A stretch of 64,000 bases of DNA, taken from NCBI RefSeq assembly GCF_017591435.1, contig NC_059289.1, positions 17,829,273 to 17,893,272 on the forward strand, in the 5' to 3' direction. This DNA comes from Portunus trituberculatus. Lineage: Eukaryota; Arthropoda; Malacostraca; Decapoda; Portunidae. Of the stretch, positions 36,402 to 53,616 are shown in pieces (the stretch's first letter is position 1; every line of letters begins with the position of its first letter). The notes under the pieces were generated by a model. It was not told the DNA's origin. It made no database searches and worked only from the letters and a program-made list of their open reading frames with translations. A program made the position numbers and the translations under genes.

Positions 36402-37689
36402 AGGCGGATTCACACGTGCCAATTTGTGACCGTTCTTTTACGTATGTAGAGTTTCTGACACAATTGGCGCCTAGCGACTGTAGAAAGGAGTTGCAAATCA
36501 AGCCCAACACAGTCTAGGTTGGCTTCTTAAAGTGGTTGATATCGACCCCCAGGGGTCGATTGTAACATCCAAGGGGTCGATGAATGTTTACTGCTGGAGT
36601 AGAAGGGATCATTTAATCCTCCTATTTGAAATTCTTGATAATAATTTGTAAAAATTTGAAGGACATCAGACACCATTGGACAAAAAAAAATTTCATTTAT
36701 TGAATCCAGACAAAAGGTCAAGTTTTTCCAGTAAACATAAGAAATTTCAGCAGCGCTGGCAACTGTACTTTCAACCAATTCCTCTCTCTCTCATCTCTCT
36801 CATTAACCTGCACCCTAATATCAGCAACCTTGTTATAGCCCACCAGGCACATCCTTCTCATTAATGATGTCAACTGTGAAAAGGTATGATGCACTGAGGA
36901 TTAATTTACATGTACTTGAACGACTCAACATATTTTCTTACTGTGTGATACCTTTTTATCATACTTCATACTACTACTACTACTACTACTCATATTGATT
37001 TTGGAATCGGTGTTTTTCCCTTGAATCAAAAGCTAGGGGGTTGATAGAAAATTTTAAACTTCATTGAGGGGTCAACAAGCTAAAAAGTTTGAGAACCCTG
37101 GTCTATCTAGTCGATTTGCGACTTTATTTATGTCGTGATTGTCACAGAGTAAGTTTTGAAAATGTAGTCTCTAGAGATAGAGATGATGATGTTAGAGTTG
37201 GTGAGGGAAAAATAACAAATCTGGGACCCAAGAAATGCATTATACAGTGAAAAATAAAAAGCTTGAGCAAATCTTCGTTCGATGAAATAGCTGCCACTTT
37301 ACAAAAGCTGTTTCCCTCAATGCAGGGTGTTGTTGGAGGTGAAGATTGAAGACTTGTCAGGATTTAATTTGATCGCAATTGTGCATAGTCTTCTTAAGAT
37401 CAACAATTTTCTTATGAAAAAATGTAGGCTAAGTGTGGTAGATACTCCTTTCTTTCTTTCTATTCAGCCAGGAACTTATCCACAGGCATTTTCTTTTCTG
37501 TTGACTATTCCGGTACGCCAAAAGAAGAACAACCACAGCTTCAGCATAGTCACTGGAAGAAGACGCCTTCTCGCCAAGGCGCCTACTAGTTGATACTTTC
37601 CAGGCGCTACATCTGACACTTTCTAAATAGAAGGGATGTAAGCAAAGAAAAAAGGAAAAAGTCGCAAATTGGCACGTGTGAACCCACCT
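36402..37689 (+). mobile_element. Harbinger-like element with MADF relic, complete ends
   Basis: TIRs AGGCGGATTCACACGTGCCA (left) and 'ggcacgtgtgaacccacct' (right) are flanked by TAA (36,399-36,401 and 37,690-37,692). The interior matches 8.9-9.5 kb. An ATG at 37,162 leads through LELVREK and IWDPRNALYSEK, then FDEIAATLQKLFP-like sequence in a shifted frame. These are MADF-domain pieces with stops. A hAT-like element is inserted at about 36,513-37,105. Non-autonomous: no DDE nuclease. Confidence 0.87.
36513..37105. mobile_element. hAT-like insertion inside the Harbinger element
   Basis: The uninterrupted relative at 8.9-9.0 kb reads straight through this point, defining the insert. The right end, read inwards, is 'ccagggttctcaaacttttt', a typical hAT terminus. 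The left end, near 'aggttggcttcttaaagtgg', is degenerate. Inner sequences 'cgacccccaggggtcgat' and 'ttgaggggtcaac' are also partly inverted. TCTAG is present at both junctions, but an 8-bp duplication is not clean. Confidence 0.65.
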
Positions 37690-37694
37690 TAACA

Positions 37695-38951
37695 ACCTTT
37701 TGCAGGCCCTGAGTTGCGGTGCGGTACGGCGAAGCAAGGCAAGGCACCAGCAGCGTGGATTGCAGACAGGATGTAGCAGCAGTAGTAGTAGTAGTAGAGA
37801 TATTTGGCTATAAAACGTGCCGCATGTTTAATGGCCTGGCGAACACTGATAATGAGTTAATCTGTGTGTAATGGTAGGTTATCATTGAATCCGGCCCACG
37901 TAGGCTATCTGGTTTAACTGCCATAAATTACAATGTGTCATTAGAGCATATTACATACCTTTAGGTATGATCTGAAAAATAACAAACCTCACCTTGCAAA
38001 TATAGAGCAATTTCCCGCTTTTTTCCACGTATGAGGTGTGTCAGGAATCGCGGTGCAAGTGCCTGGCTCCTGCTTCCGAGTGCTTCACTCGGTGCGTGAG
38101 GTGAAGTGAACCACCACACGTCTGGCTGGACCTCAACTCTTGCACTGATCAGCTGACGTGGCTTTTTTCTATAATATCATTTTTGCATCAACATTAATTA
38201 TATATAAATGCAACAAAATAACAATACATTTGCATTAAAACCAATACTCATACATCAAAATTATTGGCGTCTCTTATACAAGTGGGGTGTGCATCACTTA
38301 CCAACGTTGACTCCCAGGCGTCCCAGCCCACATAAACAGGCTCCTGGACTTTCTGGACACCTCCTGGCAGGCACCATTCTCACACCAGTACACCGAGGCA
38401 GCTATGGCCAAGGTCACCGTCTCGTTCAGCGAACAACCAGGTTAAAACAAGGCAGCAAGGTACATTAGTACAATGTTATGCCTTCTCAACCATTGTCTCA
38501 GCGAGTCTGACCCTGGCAGCCGCCTGTGTAGTGCACACTGCGCAGCGCACATCCAGCTACCTTGTCACAATGCGCACTACACAAAAGTATACATCACGTC
38601 CACAAAATATTCTACCTCACTGATATGCAGCAACTAATCTCCTTTTATACTATGGTGATAATATATTATATATATCATATATATCATTGTAGTAATATTG
38701 GAAGTGGCAGTTGACACAAATTTAAACATCCACAATTGCTAAGCTGAGAGAACTTCCCCAGTGCTAAGATTGTCACATAACATACTGTCTTCCTTATAAC
38801 GTGACTGAATCTTATTGCATCAGGTTTTTATTGCTCCTTAAGCAACTCATCTAATATTGTTACGTTAGTCTTTTTCATTGACCTGATGGATCGTCCCAAG
38901 CCGCGAGGTTTCCGCTGCCTGCCTCCACCCTCATGACTGCTAGGCTCGCTG

Positions 38952-39021
<70 letters not shown>

Positions 39022-39130
39022 TGAAGCTGAAACAAAAACAGGGAGCAGCTGTGTGTTTTAGAAAAGGCTAAGGTTTTACTGTTTCTTATGGGGTCTAAGT
39101 AATTGACAAAGCACAAAGTCGATGTAAACA
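37695..39130. other. Unrecognised sequence with (TA)n
   Basis: (TAG)n-type 'agtagtagtagtagtag' near 37,775 and (TA)n at 38,955-39,014. A GC-richer patch at 38,030-38,160 and 38,300-38,560 has open frames without recognised domains. Confidence 0.45.
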
Positions 39131-39140
39131 CACTGTAATC

Positions 39141-39687
39141 CAGGACTGTTTCTAGCTAAAGGCAGAATAGGTGACTGCCTAGGGCCGTCAAACCACCAGG
39201 GGACTCCCAGGGTAGTTTGGAAAATTTAAATTTCCCATGCCACCCAAGGTCCCCGATGAAAAGTTGAAATTTCCCTTTGGAAATTTTTTTTTTTTCAAAT
39301 TTCAAATTTGAAAACTTGAAGATTTTGTTATGTGTGCCTTATATTATGTGGATACCTATGACAATAATTCAGTTATTTGCATTTATGTAATCAATTGCAA
39401 TTGTTAACACTTTACAGATTTATGTGCTATATAGTTACTCAACATTCCCATTTGCAAGAGGATTAAACAGAACAAACACACAGTAATGGCATCAAAATGA
39501 AGTTGTCCCAGTGGCGCTGGGATTACTTCTTTTTGATGGTCTTAGTAGACCATCTAAAGGCCTAGGAATCGCTTCATCACAGTTTGACAAACCCCTCAGG
39601 GATAAATGAAATACATTTCTACCTATCTATCTAAGGCCCCCAAACAGCATTTTGCCTAGGGCCCCCACAGAGCTAGAAATGGCTCTG
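39141..39687. mobile_element. hAT-type MITE with perfect 8-bp TSD
   Basis: Flanked by identical octamers CTGTAATC at 39,133-39,140 and 39,688-39,695. The left end begins CAGGACTGTTTCTAGCT and the right, reversed, CAGAGCCATTTCTAGCTC. 'gcctagggcc' motifs occur in both subterminal parts. No transposase reading frame is visible in 547 bases, so it needs a hAT transposase in trans. Confidence 0.9.
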
Positions 39688-39699
39688 CTGTAATCAGTT

Positions 39700-40660
39700 T
39701 TTGACCAAGGGTTTTGTAGTAAGTCTTATCATCTCTTCATATGTTTATTTCTTAGTAAAAAAGTTACAGTTATTAGCTACTCAAGCATAGATATGTACAA
39801 GTGTATTAAAAATAAATAATGAAAGAAAATAAATAAATCCAGAAAAATATACACCATTCAGATTATGTCAAGATGATATATGCAGATAGCCATTTGATTG
39901 TCAAAAAAATGACATTAATGAATTACAAAGCGAGGCTAGAGAGAATTTGACAAGACATGGCAGGGTCTTACCAGGCTCAGCAGAGAGTGGGGCAGCACCA
40001 CCACCACACCACACCATGGCATGGCACAATCAACACTACTAACCTGCTTCTGACGCTTCCATGAGAGAGAGGACACAGCACTTTGAAACACACACACAAT
40101 ATCATCACAATGCTCCTCTAAGTCATGTTACAAATAGCACACAAGTTCTTTAGTGACTAGACTAATATTAAGTGAGTTGGTTATTTTTCTTACTACGGCA
40201 GCTGTAATCTGAAGGCTGACCATCACAGACAAACAAGAAACCAATGTAGTGAAAAAAGTGCCATGATATATCAATGTACTTACACGTGGACCTTGTAATG
40301 AAGACCAAAGGTTAGTAATAACTGCTGGTAGCCTAAGCCTTGCATGCAGAGAAGGAATGTTTGTCTGGTGCTGCATGTGGCCAACGCTTACAATTCCTGC
40401 TTTCGTTACTATATACTTTCTCCTCAATAACATTTGTGCATATGGATCCAACTTCTTACATATCAAAGTGTGAGAAATGATGAACACTGATTTCTTAACA
40501 ACACCAACGCTGTCACCTCATACATGTACACCACAATACAGTTCCTCAACCTTTTCATTGTGTCACTACTTTACAGAGATTTCTCTCCTTGATAATAACC
40601 TTAGTTTATATGTATCATACAAGTAAGTAATTTATAATTCTTCTTTGATTTACCTTCCCC
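39700..40660. other. No recognisable gene
   Basis: AT-rich. The minus strand holds a 119-codon open frame (40,128-40,487) without a recognisable domain. Not called as a gene. Confidence 0.4.
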
Positions 40661-40661
40661 T

Positions 40662-40797
<136 letters not shown>

Positions 40798-41346
40798 AGT
40801 AATAATTGCCTCCACAAGACTGAGAGAGCCAACACAATTCCACAGTGATCAAGACCAAACACTCAAGTGACCAAAGGGCAAACACACACACACAAGTGCT
40901 CCACTTATTCACAAATGGCTTGGCTTCAAATAAAAGCACACACTGAATCTGGATATTTTGCACTAAAATTTCTCCAAAGCTGCTGATTTTATCAACACCA
41001 GGAAAAGCTTGGGATAAACTTTCTCGCTCTACAGAGATTCAAACTTGTTGGTAAAATAGTGCAAGTAGAAACACTTCACAATAGAGATGTTAGTATTAAT
41101 GTTTTTCTTACAAGCCACTTCCTGCACAAAACATTAGAGCTATATGACAAGAAACTACAAATAGTAGTGGTTTACTTCTAAAAAAAAAAGTTTGCAGAAA
41201 AAAAAAATGTTTGCAGAAGATAAGTAGTACATTTGACCACAGAAAGCCCACATCATATCTTGTTGGAGAAAATAGTCCACTACAATCCATTCAAATGGTG
41301 TCCAAATAATGGCATAGCAAGCTGGACTGCAACAAGTGTAGCTGAA

Positions 41347-41348
<2 letters not shown>

Positions 41349-41408
<60 letters not shown>

Positions 41409-42390
41409 TTACCTAGTTGTAGTTTTACAGGGCCTGGGCTTTATGCTCGTGTGGTCCCGTCTCCATATCTACACTTCCACTTCCTCACTCAAACTGTTCC
41501 AAGTCTCAACACATCTTTGCGAGAAACTAAATTTTTTAACATCTCTCAGACATCTTCCCTTCCTCAGTTTCTTACTATGCAATCTTGTGCTTCTAATGTC
41601 ATATTCTTCTCTCAGGATTAGTTTCTCATTATCCACTTGATCCATTCCATTAATCAATTTATAAACTTGTATCAGATCCCCTCTCTCTCTTCTCTGTTCC
41701 AGGGTTGGTAGATCCATAGCTTTTAGTCTCTCCTCATATGTCATCCCTTTAAATTCTGGAACCATTCTTGTAGCCATTTTTTGTAGTCTCTCCAATTTCC
41801 TTATGTGTTTCTTTTTATGAGGGGTCCACACAACTCCTGCATATTCCAATCTAGGTCTTATTTTAGTACTTATCAATTTCTTCATCATTTCTTTGTCCAT
41901 ATAGTGAAATGCTAATCCAATATTCCTTAGCAAATTATACGTCTCTCTGAAAATTCTATCAATATGGCTTACTGGTTGATTGTTTTCTTCCATTGTCACT
42001 CCCAAGTCCTTTTCCTTTTTTCCTTTTTCTAGTTCTACTCCATCTCCCATCTTATAGATTCCCACTGGTCGTCTTTCACTTTTTCCCATTTCCATGACAT
42101 GGCTTTTGTCCACATTGAATTCCATCTCCCATTTTTTTTACTCCATTTCCAGATCTTGTTTAAGTCTTCCTGTAGTATTTCACAGTCCTCTTTTTGTTTA
42201 ATGACTCTGCACAGTTTCACATCGTCCACAAACAGATTTATGTAGCTGTTCACTCCCTCTGGCATGTCGTTTATATATACGAAAAAAAGTATTGGCGCCA
42301 ATACTGACCCCTGTGGCACTCCGCTGTCTACTGCTCTCCACTTGGACTTCATATCTTTAACTATCGTCCTTATTTCTTCGACCGTATACC
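41349..42390 (-). mobile_element. CR1-like LINE, RT C-terminal half
   Basis: Minus strand: RAVDSGVPQGSVLAPILFFV, YINDMPEGVNSYINLFVDDV (catalytic box FVDD rather than YADD), then after a frameshift EFNVDKSHVMEMGKSERRPV, KEKDLGVTME, FHYMDKEMMKKLISTKIRPR, EYAGVVWTPHKKKH, LQKMATRMVPEFKGMTYEER and RRERGDLIQVYKLING. It ends with CVETWNSLSEEV and the tail CTAGGTAAATACACAC, leading into (CA)n (seen as GT, 41,349-41,405). The last 220 codons have no stop, so this copy is young. Truncated upstream of PQGS. Confidence 0.9.
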
Positions 42391-42394
42391 CAAG

Positions 42395-42712
42395 AGAGAG
42401 TACCGATTCGCAGAACACTGCTGCCATTGACACCACGGAATGCCAACGTGGGACCAGGGGAACTGATCCGTCAAGAATGTCATTCACTGGCACCTCGAGT
42501 GAAAGCGACATAATGAATACTGGAAGAGTATATGAAGGAAATATAATAACCTCTTCGTCACTGGATTCCTTGACTCCATCGCCTCAAAAAAGAAAACGTC
42601 AGGATAAGGAATCTAGTGACGAAGAAGGAAACCTTTGCAAGAAAAAAAAAAAAAAATAAATAAATAAATAAATAAATAAATAAAATAAAATAAATAAATA
42701 AATAAAAATGTA
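42395..42712 (+). mobile_element. Probable retroposed fragment with A-rich tail
   Basis: An open plus-strand frame reads MSFTGTSSESDIMNTG, EGNIITSSSLDSLTPSPQKR and KRQDKESSDEEG and is followed by poly-A and an (AAAT)n tail (42,637-42,712). Ser-rich with a basic KRKR patch, it resembles the start of a LINE ORF1 or a transcript-derived fragment. It abuts the 5' truncation point of the minus-strand LINE. I do not recognise the protein. Confidence 0.4.
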
Positions 42713-42757
42713 AAATCATAATAATGCACCATAGATCTTATAACTGATGAGTGTTGC

Positions 42758-42795
<38 letters not shown>

Positions 42796-45420
42796 TATAT
42801 GGTATATGAGCTCCAGATGTTTCAGAGCACCTACATGAAATAAGAGGTCATAAGATAAAGCCTGCCCCAGGATGGCTATATAGACAATGCAAGACAAAGG
42901 GCCAGCCAACACCAGCACCATTCTGGGAGCCAGGAATCCCTCTAAGCAACACTCTGAAGGGATGGTGATAATTGGGAACATGACCATGGCCAAGGAGGCA
43001 GTGACAAACTCGAATCATCCGAGGCAGACCAGACCCTCCTGGCTACACACAGCTGCATCCTTCACAGCTGTTCTGGGCCATCACAAAGAACCCTCATGCC
43101 AGTGTGATAAGATAGGAAAGCACCATTCATTCTCCTCTACTCTTACAATTCATCCTTTTATATCTATTCTTCTACTATGATCTACTGAAATAAATTCAAA
43201 ATATTTCAAAATGCACATGTAACTCAAAGGATAATTCACCTTCATCCTAATTTAGGAGCATAACCATATGGGTAGATTCATTTTGAGGTCATGATTGGTA
43301 AGAACACCATTGGCACAGTAAGGAATTTACAATAAGCCCTCCATATAACATGCCTTAATACAAATAATTTTAAGTAAGAATAAGTCTTCCCTGTATAAGG
43401 GAAACCATGTCTGGGAGAGGCAACAGATTTGTGGCAGCTACTTGACCAACAGTGGAGCATGTCATGTGGTCAGTTCTCAGCACTGCCTCCTTGCCAGTGA
43501 ACACCCTATTCATGAACATCTTCCTACAAGGTTTTTCTGTCATACCTTTCTAGTAGTGCTTCAGACAAGAGACAGATTCTTTTCCTAAACCAAATAAGGG
43601 CTACCAAACCAAAGCTTTTTAAAGAAGTTAGGCAAAACGGTAGGAAAGAACAACTGTGTCAACAATTGTTTTGAAGTGGATGGAGTGCTTAAACTATCTA
43701 TGAAAAACTTTTACCTTAAAATTGAAATGTTTATAAAGGCATATAACACTTTGTCATGTCACCTGTGTTTTAGATTCCATTGAGGAGGAAGGCAACAACC
43801 TGTGTGGAGCACAAGTGTTTGTCCAGTATCATTTCTCCTCTCAAGGTATCTGAGCACTGCACTCAGGCAACAGCGCTGAAGTATGGCTCAACTGAAACTT
43901 CTCACCAAAGTTGCCAACTCTGCTTTCTTGTTGCTTTTTTTCATCCTATTTGATTATTTTCAGCTGCTTTCCTCACTCCTTTAGGAAGCAGCTCAACTTA
44001 AGGATATGCATTCATCAATACCTTTTGATGTGTAGCTTATTTTTTTTTACAATTTCATTCATTAAATAAATTTCCTCCATTCTACTATGAAAAGTAAAGA
44101 AAGAATGATTAAGACAATATAAAGATTTTGAGCAGAAGGCAACAGAATGAGACAGAAGATCACAAAACAGACACAATCAAGAAAATGTTGCATCACAGGG
44201 ACCTGAGAATCCAGGAGGGTGAGAGGCATGCATGGGACAGTGAGTAGGTGTTAAAGGAGTGACAGTGATGCAAGGCTGTGAAACCTAAAACACTATGAAA
44301 CAGATAAAGTAAACCATTAGCACTAGGACCTGACCACTGACAAATCTTTGTTATATTGAGGACTTACTGTAATACAAATTGAACTTGTTTTTGCACCGTC
44401 CTATTTTAATTTTTTCCAAAACAATTTGAATGGAGAATTTGGCACTTAAACCCAAGCTCAGATAACAATTTCACTTCTAAAAGTGAATGTGAGCAAGTCC
44501 ACTTTCTTGAGCATGAATTAGATCCCAAATTTTATGTTCTATATTAGAGAATAACTACTTTCCCAAACTTTTATCTCACAAAACAGGGACAACACTAAAT
44601 GCATTTCATACAAACAGTGGTACTGTAATCTGAGGACCATAAAGATCATCAACAAATACTCCCTTCAGGAACTAATACAAACTTGTAAAGTTTCCACCAG
44701 CCTCAAGTGACCACCACATTCCAAAAATTGCAACCATCTTTTAAGATGCACATTATTGATATCACTAGAATTATTATTATTATCATTTATGAGACATTTT
44801 AACAAGTTGGAAAGAGGTCTGGTGATGATTGTACTGACTAAAGTTTGTAACTTTACAAACCTGTCATTTCCTATGAAGAAAATCACAGCACAAAACTAGA
44901 GCAAGACCAAAACTTTAGTTTGTATTTTCCTCACCAGTATTCCTTCCAGTATTAAATAATCTTCATCACTATTATTATCAATGCTATTAGTATATAGAGA
45001 GGATGGCTCAAACATCTACTGTATTATGTATTCTAACACTTACAATGATCAGTTAGGTTTCTCCTATCATACGCTCATTTGTAGTCGTGGCCTCTGGCTT
45101 ATGGACTAGCACCTGACCCATTTGATTTCAAGGAAAACTCCAAGAGATGTTGCATATGCTAGCATGTCATCACACATGACTGTGCTAAGGTGCTAGAAAA
45201 CAGTGTAACCTTAGAGCTAACCCACTCCCCATGATAATGTGAAGTGGACATATCAACAAGTCCAAAATGACAACTGACAAAAAAATAAGTCCATTCTTCT
45301 CATCACCCACAGATTAATGTGAAATTCATCAGAAATATTCATCATGCAAGAAAATTACAAAACACTCAGTTGATTACAAAATAGTTAATACTTTCATTGT
45401 CCCTCAAGTTGATATTCACT
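42713..45420. other. No recognisable gene
   Basis: Contains (GT)n at about 42,760-42,793 and otherwise unremarkable AT-rich sequence. The part nearest 45,427 is presumably the 3' UTR and downstream region of the minus-strand ZDHHC6 gene. No domain-bearing frame was found. Confidence 0.45.
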
Positions 45421-45427
45421 GAGTTTA

Positions 45428-50248
<4,821 letters not shown>

Positions 50249-50673
50249 GATGACTACTCTGCTGCCTTGTCAGCCTTGATTTGTAGCCCTAGAGGAGGGG
50301 AAAAGTGTCAATCACTCAGGTACTGTAAATAAACAACTAATTCTATGATTTAACTACATATTAGAATTGGAGCTACAGAGATCAAAATTAAAAAGAAAAT
50401 GGTCATTAATACAAACTGGCAGAGGAATTAATCATGCAGCCTTGAAATTCCTGCTTTATCTCTTAGCACCACTAACTACAGTGCTGCTGGCAGATTAGGA
50501 CTGCTGCCATAAAGCCTTATCATCTGGCTGGACAGTCAGAGGCTGCAAAGATAAACTAGACCTGCATTGAGAAAGGTTTTAAGACCAACATTTCTCCTGT
50601 TATTGGTCTCCCTATTTAACATGACTTGGAAGTGGCAGTGACTGGGATTAGCTTGTGTTTTCAGTGGCAGGGG

Positions 50674-50676
<3 letters not shown>

Positions 50677-50771
<95 letters not shown>

Positions 50772-51245
50772 TTGATTATTAGTGGAGAATGCAATTTACA
50801 ACAATATTGCACACAGATGTACTATTACCTAAGAAAAACAAAACAGAACATCAACTTAACAATCATTTAACAATATCCAACAACCACTGAACCTCCATAT
50901 TGTCACATACCAACATCCAAACAATCATTCTACCATCTAATTGCCACTTAACTACCCCAACAACCAATTAACCCCTAACTGCTGCATAACAATATTCTAA
51001 CAATCATTTAACTCCCTAACAACCATGTAATAAAACCCTAACACCAAATCAACCTTCTGACAACCCCACGTAACACCACCGTAACAATCAAATAAGCTTC
51101 TAACAACCATGTAATAATACCATAACAGCCAATTAACCACGTAACAACCATTGAGCCTCCTAAACCCACGTAACACTATCACATCCATCCTTTCAACGTA
51201 TCCTAACAATGCCACACTAAGAACACTCACAAATCCACCCCAACA
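50677..51245. repeat. (GA)n array and 'aacaaccatttaac' degenerate repeat
   Basis: (GA)n at 50,677-50,769. From 50,860 to about 51,190 the sequence is a degenerate repeat of 'taacaatcatttaac', 'ctaacaaccatgtaa' and similar 15-45 base units. It lies upstream of ZDHHC6 exon 1 in transcript direction, probably in a 5' UTR intron. Confidence 0.85.
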
Positions 51246-51289
51246 CTGCACACAAATCCCCAGCTGGAAGAAACTCGCTCAGAACGGCT

Positions 51290-51560
51290 CGCCAACACAA
51301 TATCTGAAGGTGAAAAGCAATTGATCTTAACTCACGTATGGTTTTCTATCCCGCCTGTGGCCCGAGAACAGACTGGGGTGTTTCTATACGTCACTGAGGT
51401 GTAATGGGGTGTACTGCAGTGTGGCGAAGGGAGGGCGGCCTTTAGAACACCAGCGCTCCTAGCTGACAGTCGTCTTCTCCCCGGCACCTCTCCTCTCCCA
51501 GAGCCGCCATCACCAATCCTGTGACGTCACGCATTGTTGACACCGCCCACGAGCCTAACA
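51290..51560 (-). promoter_or_regulatory. Probable ZDHHC6 promoter region
   Basis: A GC-richer island upstream of the first coding exon holds the CRE palindrome TGACGTCA (51,522-51,529), a CCAAT motif (51,513-51,517) and GCCGCCAT (51,503-51,510, the YY1-type ATGGCGGC on the gene strand). No TATA is obvious, as usual for a housekeeping gene. The transcription start and the 5' UTR intron are inferred, not seen. Confidence 0.4.
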
Positions 51561-51599
51561 TATCCGACATGCCTAAATATTTCTGGGTTTTCATATATT

Positions 51600-52380
51600 C
51601 TACTCTTAAGTCTTATCAAAAGTCTGGGAAAAATATTTGAGTGGTACTGAAACTATAATAGCGTGTAGTGGGTCAGGTTACGTTCAAATAAATTAAGTTT
51701 ATTAATTTTATTGGTAATTCCTTGGGAAGCATAACCATCGTCTAATTATTTCTGTCCTTATAAAATTCTTTACGTCGCCTGATCTGATTCAAATAGTCTA
51801 ATCTGATCAAGACACAAATTTCACTTCCAAAATGTATACCAAAAGAAGTTTACGGTAAGCAATACGAGGAATTAAACCGCATTTATAGCTTCATAATGTC
51901 ACCCAGAAAATTAGGTTGCGCTCGAACAACTCCACCAAACTTTGCAGTCATGTTGAGTATTTTTGGAATTTGAAAGGGATTAAGATGATGGAATTCTTTT
52001 AGTGTTGTACCTTATCCTCACTAGTCTATCGTTTTCTCCACATGAGCAACTTTTTTTTTTTTTTTTTTTTTGCAAAAGATATAAAGGAACCATTAAAATT
52101 GTTGCATGATAGGATTACCATACGTCTGGATTTTTCCGGACATGTCCGGAATTCACTTGCCGAAATCTGCGTCCGGATGGATTGGAGAAAAAAAAAAAAA
52201 AAAAAATAAATAAATAAATAAAAAAATAATAATAATAATACGTCCGGAATTTCAAAGTCCATCAGTAACTTTAAAAATGTCATGTTTCTATAAGTTGGAA
52301 TGGTAGGAGGCTGGAAGGGGTGAAGGGTTACCAGGTGGCAGCTGCTTTGGTTGGGTTTCGCTCTAGACTTACTTTACCTT
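51600..52380. other. No recognisable gene; A/T-rich tracts
   Basis: A T-run at 52,050-52,070 and an A-run with (AAAT/AAT)n at 52,186-52,240 lie on either side of 'gtccggatttttccggacat'-like inverted sequence; 'cgtccgga' also recurs at 52,240. This may be a small palindromic element. Confidence 0.45.
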
Positions 52381-52384
52381 ACCG

Positions 52385-53420
52385 CAGTGCCGTGTCTAAT
52401 TGACGTTGGCAACAATGGAGTGCCAGATTCTTTTGTTCCCAGCCAATTCCACCACTTCCTCCATCCTCTCTCTTCCCACCATCTCCTTGATTGCATCCAT
52501 ATATTTCATCCTCTGTCTTCCTCTCGCTCTTCTTCCTCGATCATCCCCAAGAGGCAGTCTCTCTCTAGGCCATCCTGATTTGTTCTCCTTGCCACCCACG
52601 GGATCCTCATCGTTCTTCTAATGAACCACATCTCTGTTGCCTCCAGCCTCTTCTTCATTTCTCTACTAATGGTCCAAGTTTCACAACCGTATAATAGTAC
52701 TGACCATATGTAACACTTTAAGATTCTTAACCGAATCCCACTACTCAAATTCAGGTTTGTTAGTATCCCTCTCATTTGCCCAAAGTTAGCTTTTGCCATT
52801 CCAATTCTTGATCTTATTTCTGCATCACATCTACCATCTTCTTCCACCAAACTTCCCAAATATCTAAATGATTGAACTTGCTCCACTGCTTGAGCACCTA
52901 TTCTCACATTCACTCTTAATTGATCCTTTTTCTTGTTCACTCCCATCACCTCTGTTTTACCGATGTTAATCCTCAATCCAACTCCTCTACATTCTATATC
53001 CAATCGATCCACCAATCTTTGTAACTTTTCCTCAGTGTCTGCAATCAACACTGTATCATCAGCATATCTAATGTTATTTATATTCCTTCCTCCCACCTTA
53101 ATGCCTTCCAGATCGGTCATTTCGTCCATGACTGCCTGTGTATAGAGTGAGAACAAGTCTGGTGACAACACACATCCCTGTCTCACTCCTCTTTCTATTT
53201 TAATCCAATCACTTCTATCATCTCCAATTCTCACCACAGCTCTCTGCCCCCAATACAAATTTGTAATTATCCTTATATCAGCATTATCGACACCCAACCT
53301 TCGCAGCCTCTCCACCAATACCTCATGCCATATCATATCAAAAGCCTTTTCAAAATCTACAAAACACATAAATAGGTCTTCTGTTTCTCTATGGCTCTCT
53401 CTATAATTGTTCGTAATACA
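52385..53420 (-). mobile_element. RTE/BovB-like LINE, RT C-terminal part
   Basis: Minus strand: MCFVDFEKAFDMIWHEVLVE, RGVRQGCVLSPDLFSLYTQA, INNIRYADDTVLIADTEEKL (intact YADD box), RINIGKTEVMGVNKK, FRYLGSLVEEDGRCDAEIRS, LLYGCETWTISREM and RRTMRIPWVARRTNQDGL. A shifted frame then gives RRARGRQRMKYMDAIKEMVG and ends WHSIVANVN. The block order and the C-terminal GRRARGRQRMKY...W motif match RTE/BovB LINEs. 5'-truncated, one frameshift near 52,560-52,600. Confidence 0.88.
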
Positions 53421-53460
53421 AAGATTGCGTTCTGAGTTCCTTAACCTTTTCTAGACTACT

Positions 53461-53490
53461 TCAGTAAAAAAAAAAAAAAAAAAAAAAAAA

Positions 53491-53521
<31 letters not shown>

Positions 53522-53600
53522 AAATATAGATAAATAAATAAATAAACAACAAGATCGAGTGATGGAGGAAGAGAAAGAAGAGCCTGAGTTGGAAGAGTGA
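53461..53600. repeat. A-run and (AAAT)n tract
   Basis: About 25 A followed by (AAAT)n to about 53,545. It is in plus orientation, so it is not the tail of the minus-strand RTE copy and may belong to a separate, unrecognised retroposon. Confidence 0.8.
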
Positions 53601-53616
53601 AGAATGTTAACAACAG

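Noticed and set aside
40128..40487. 119-codon minus-strand frame as a gene
   Set aside because: No recognisable domain, no splice partner and AT-rich composition like its surroundings; chance frame likely.
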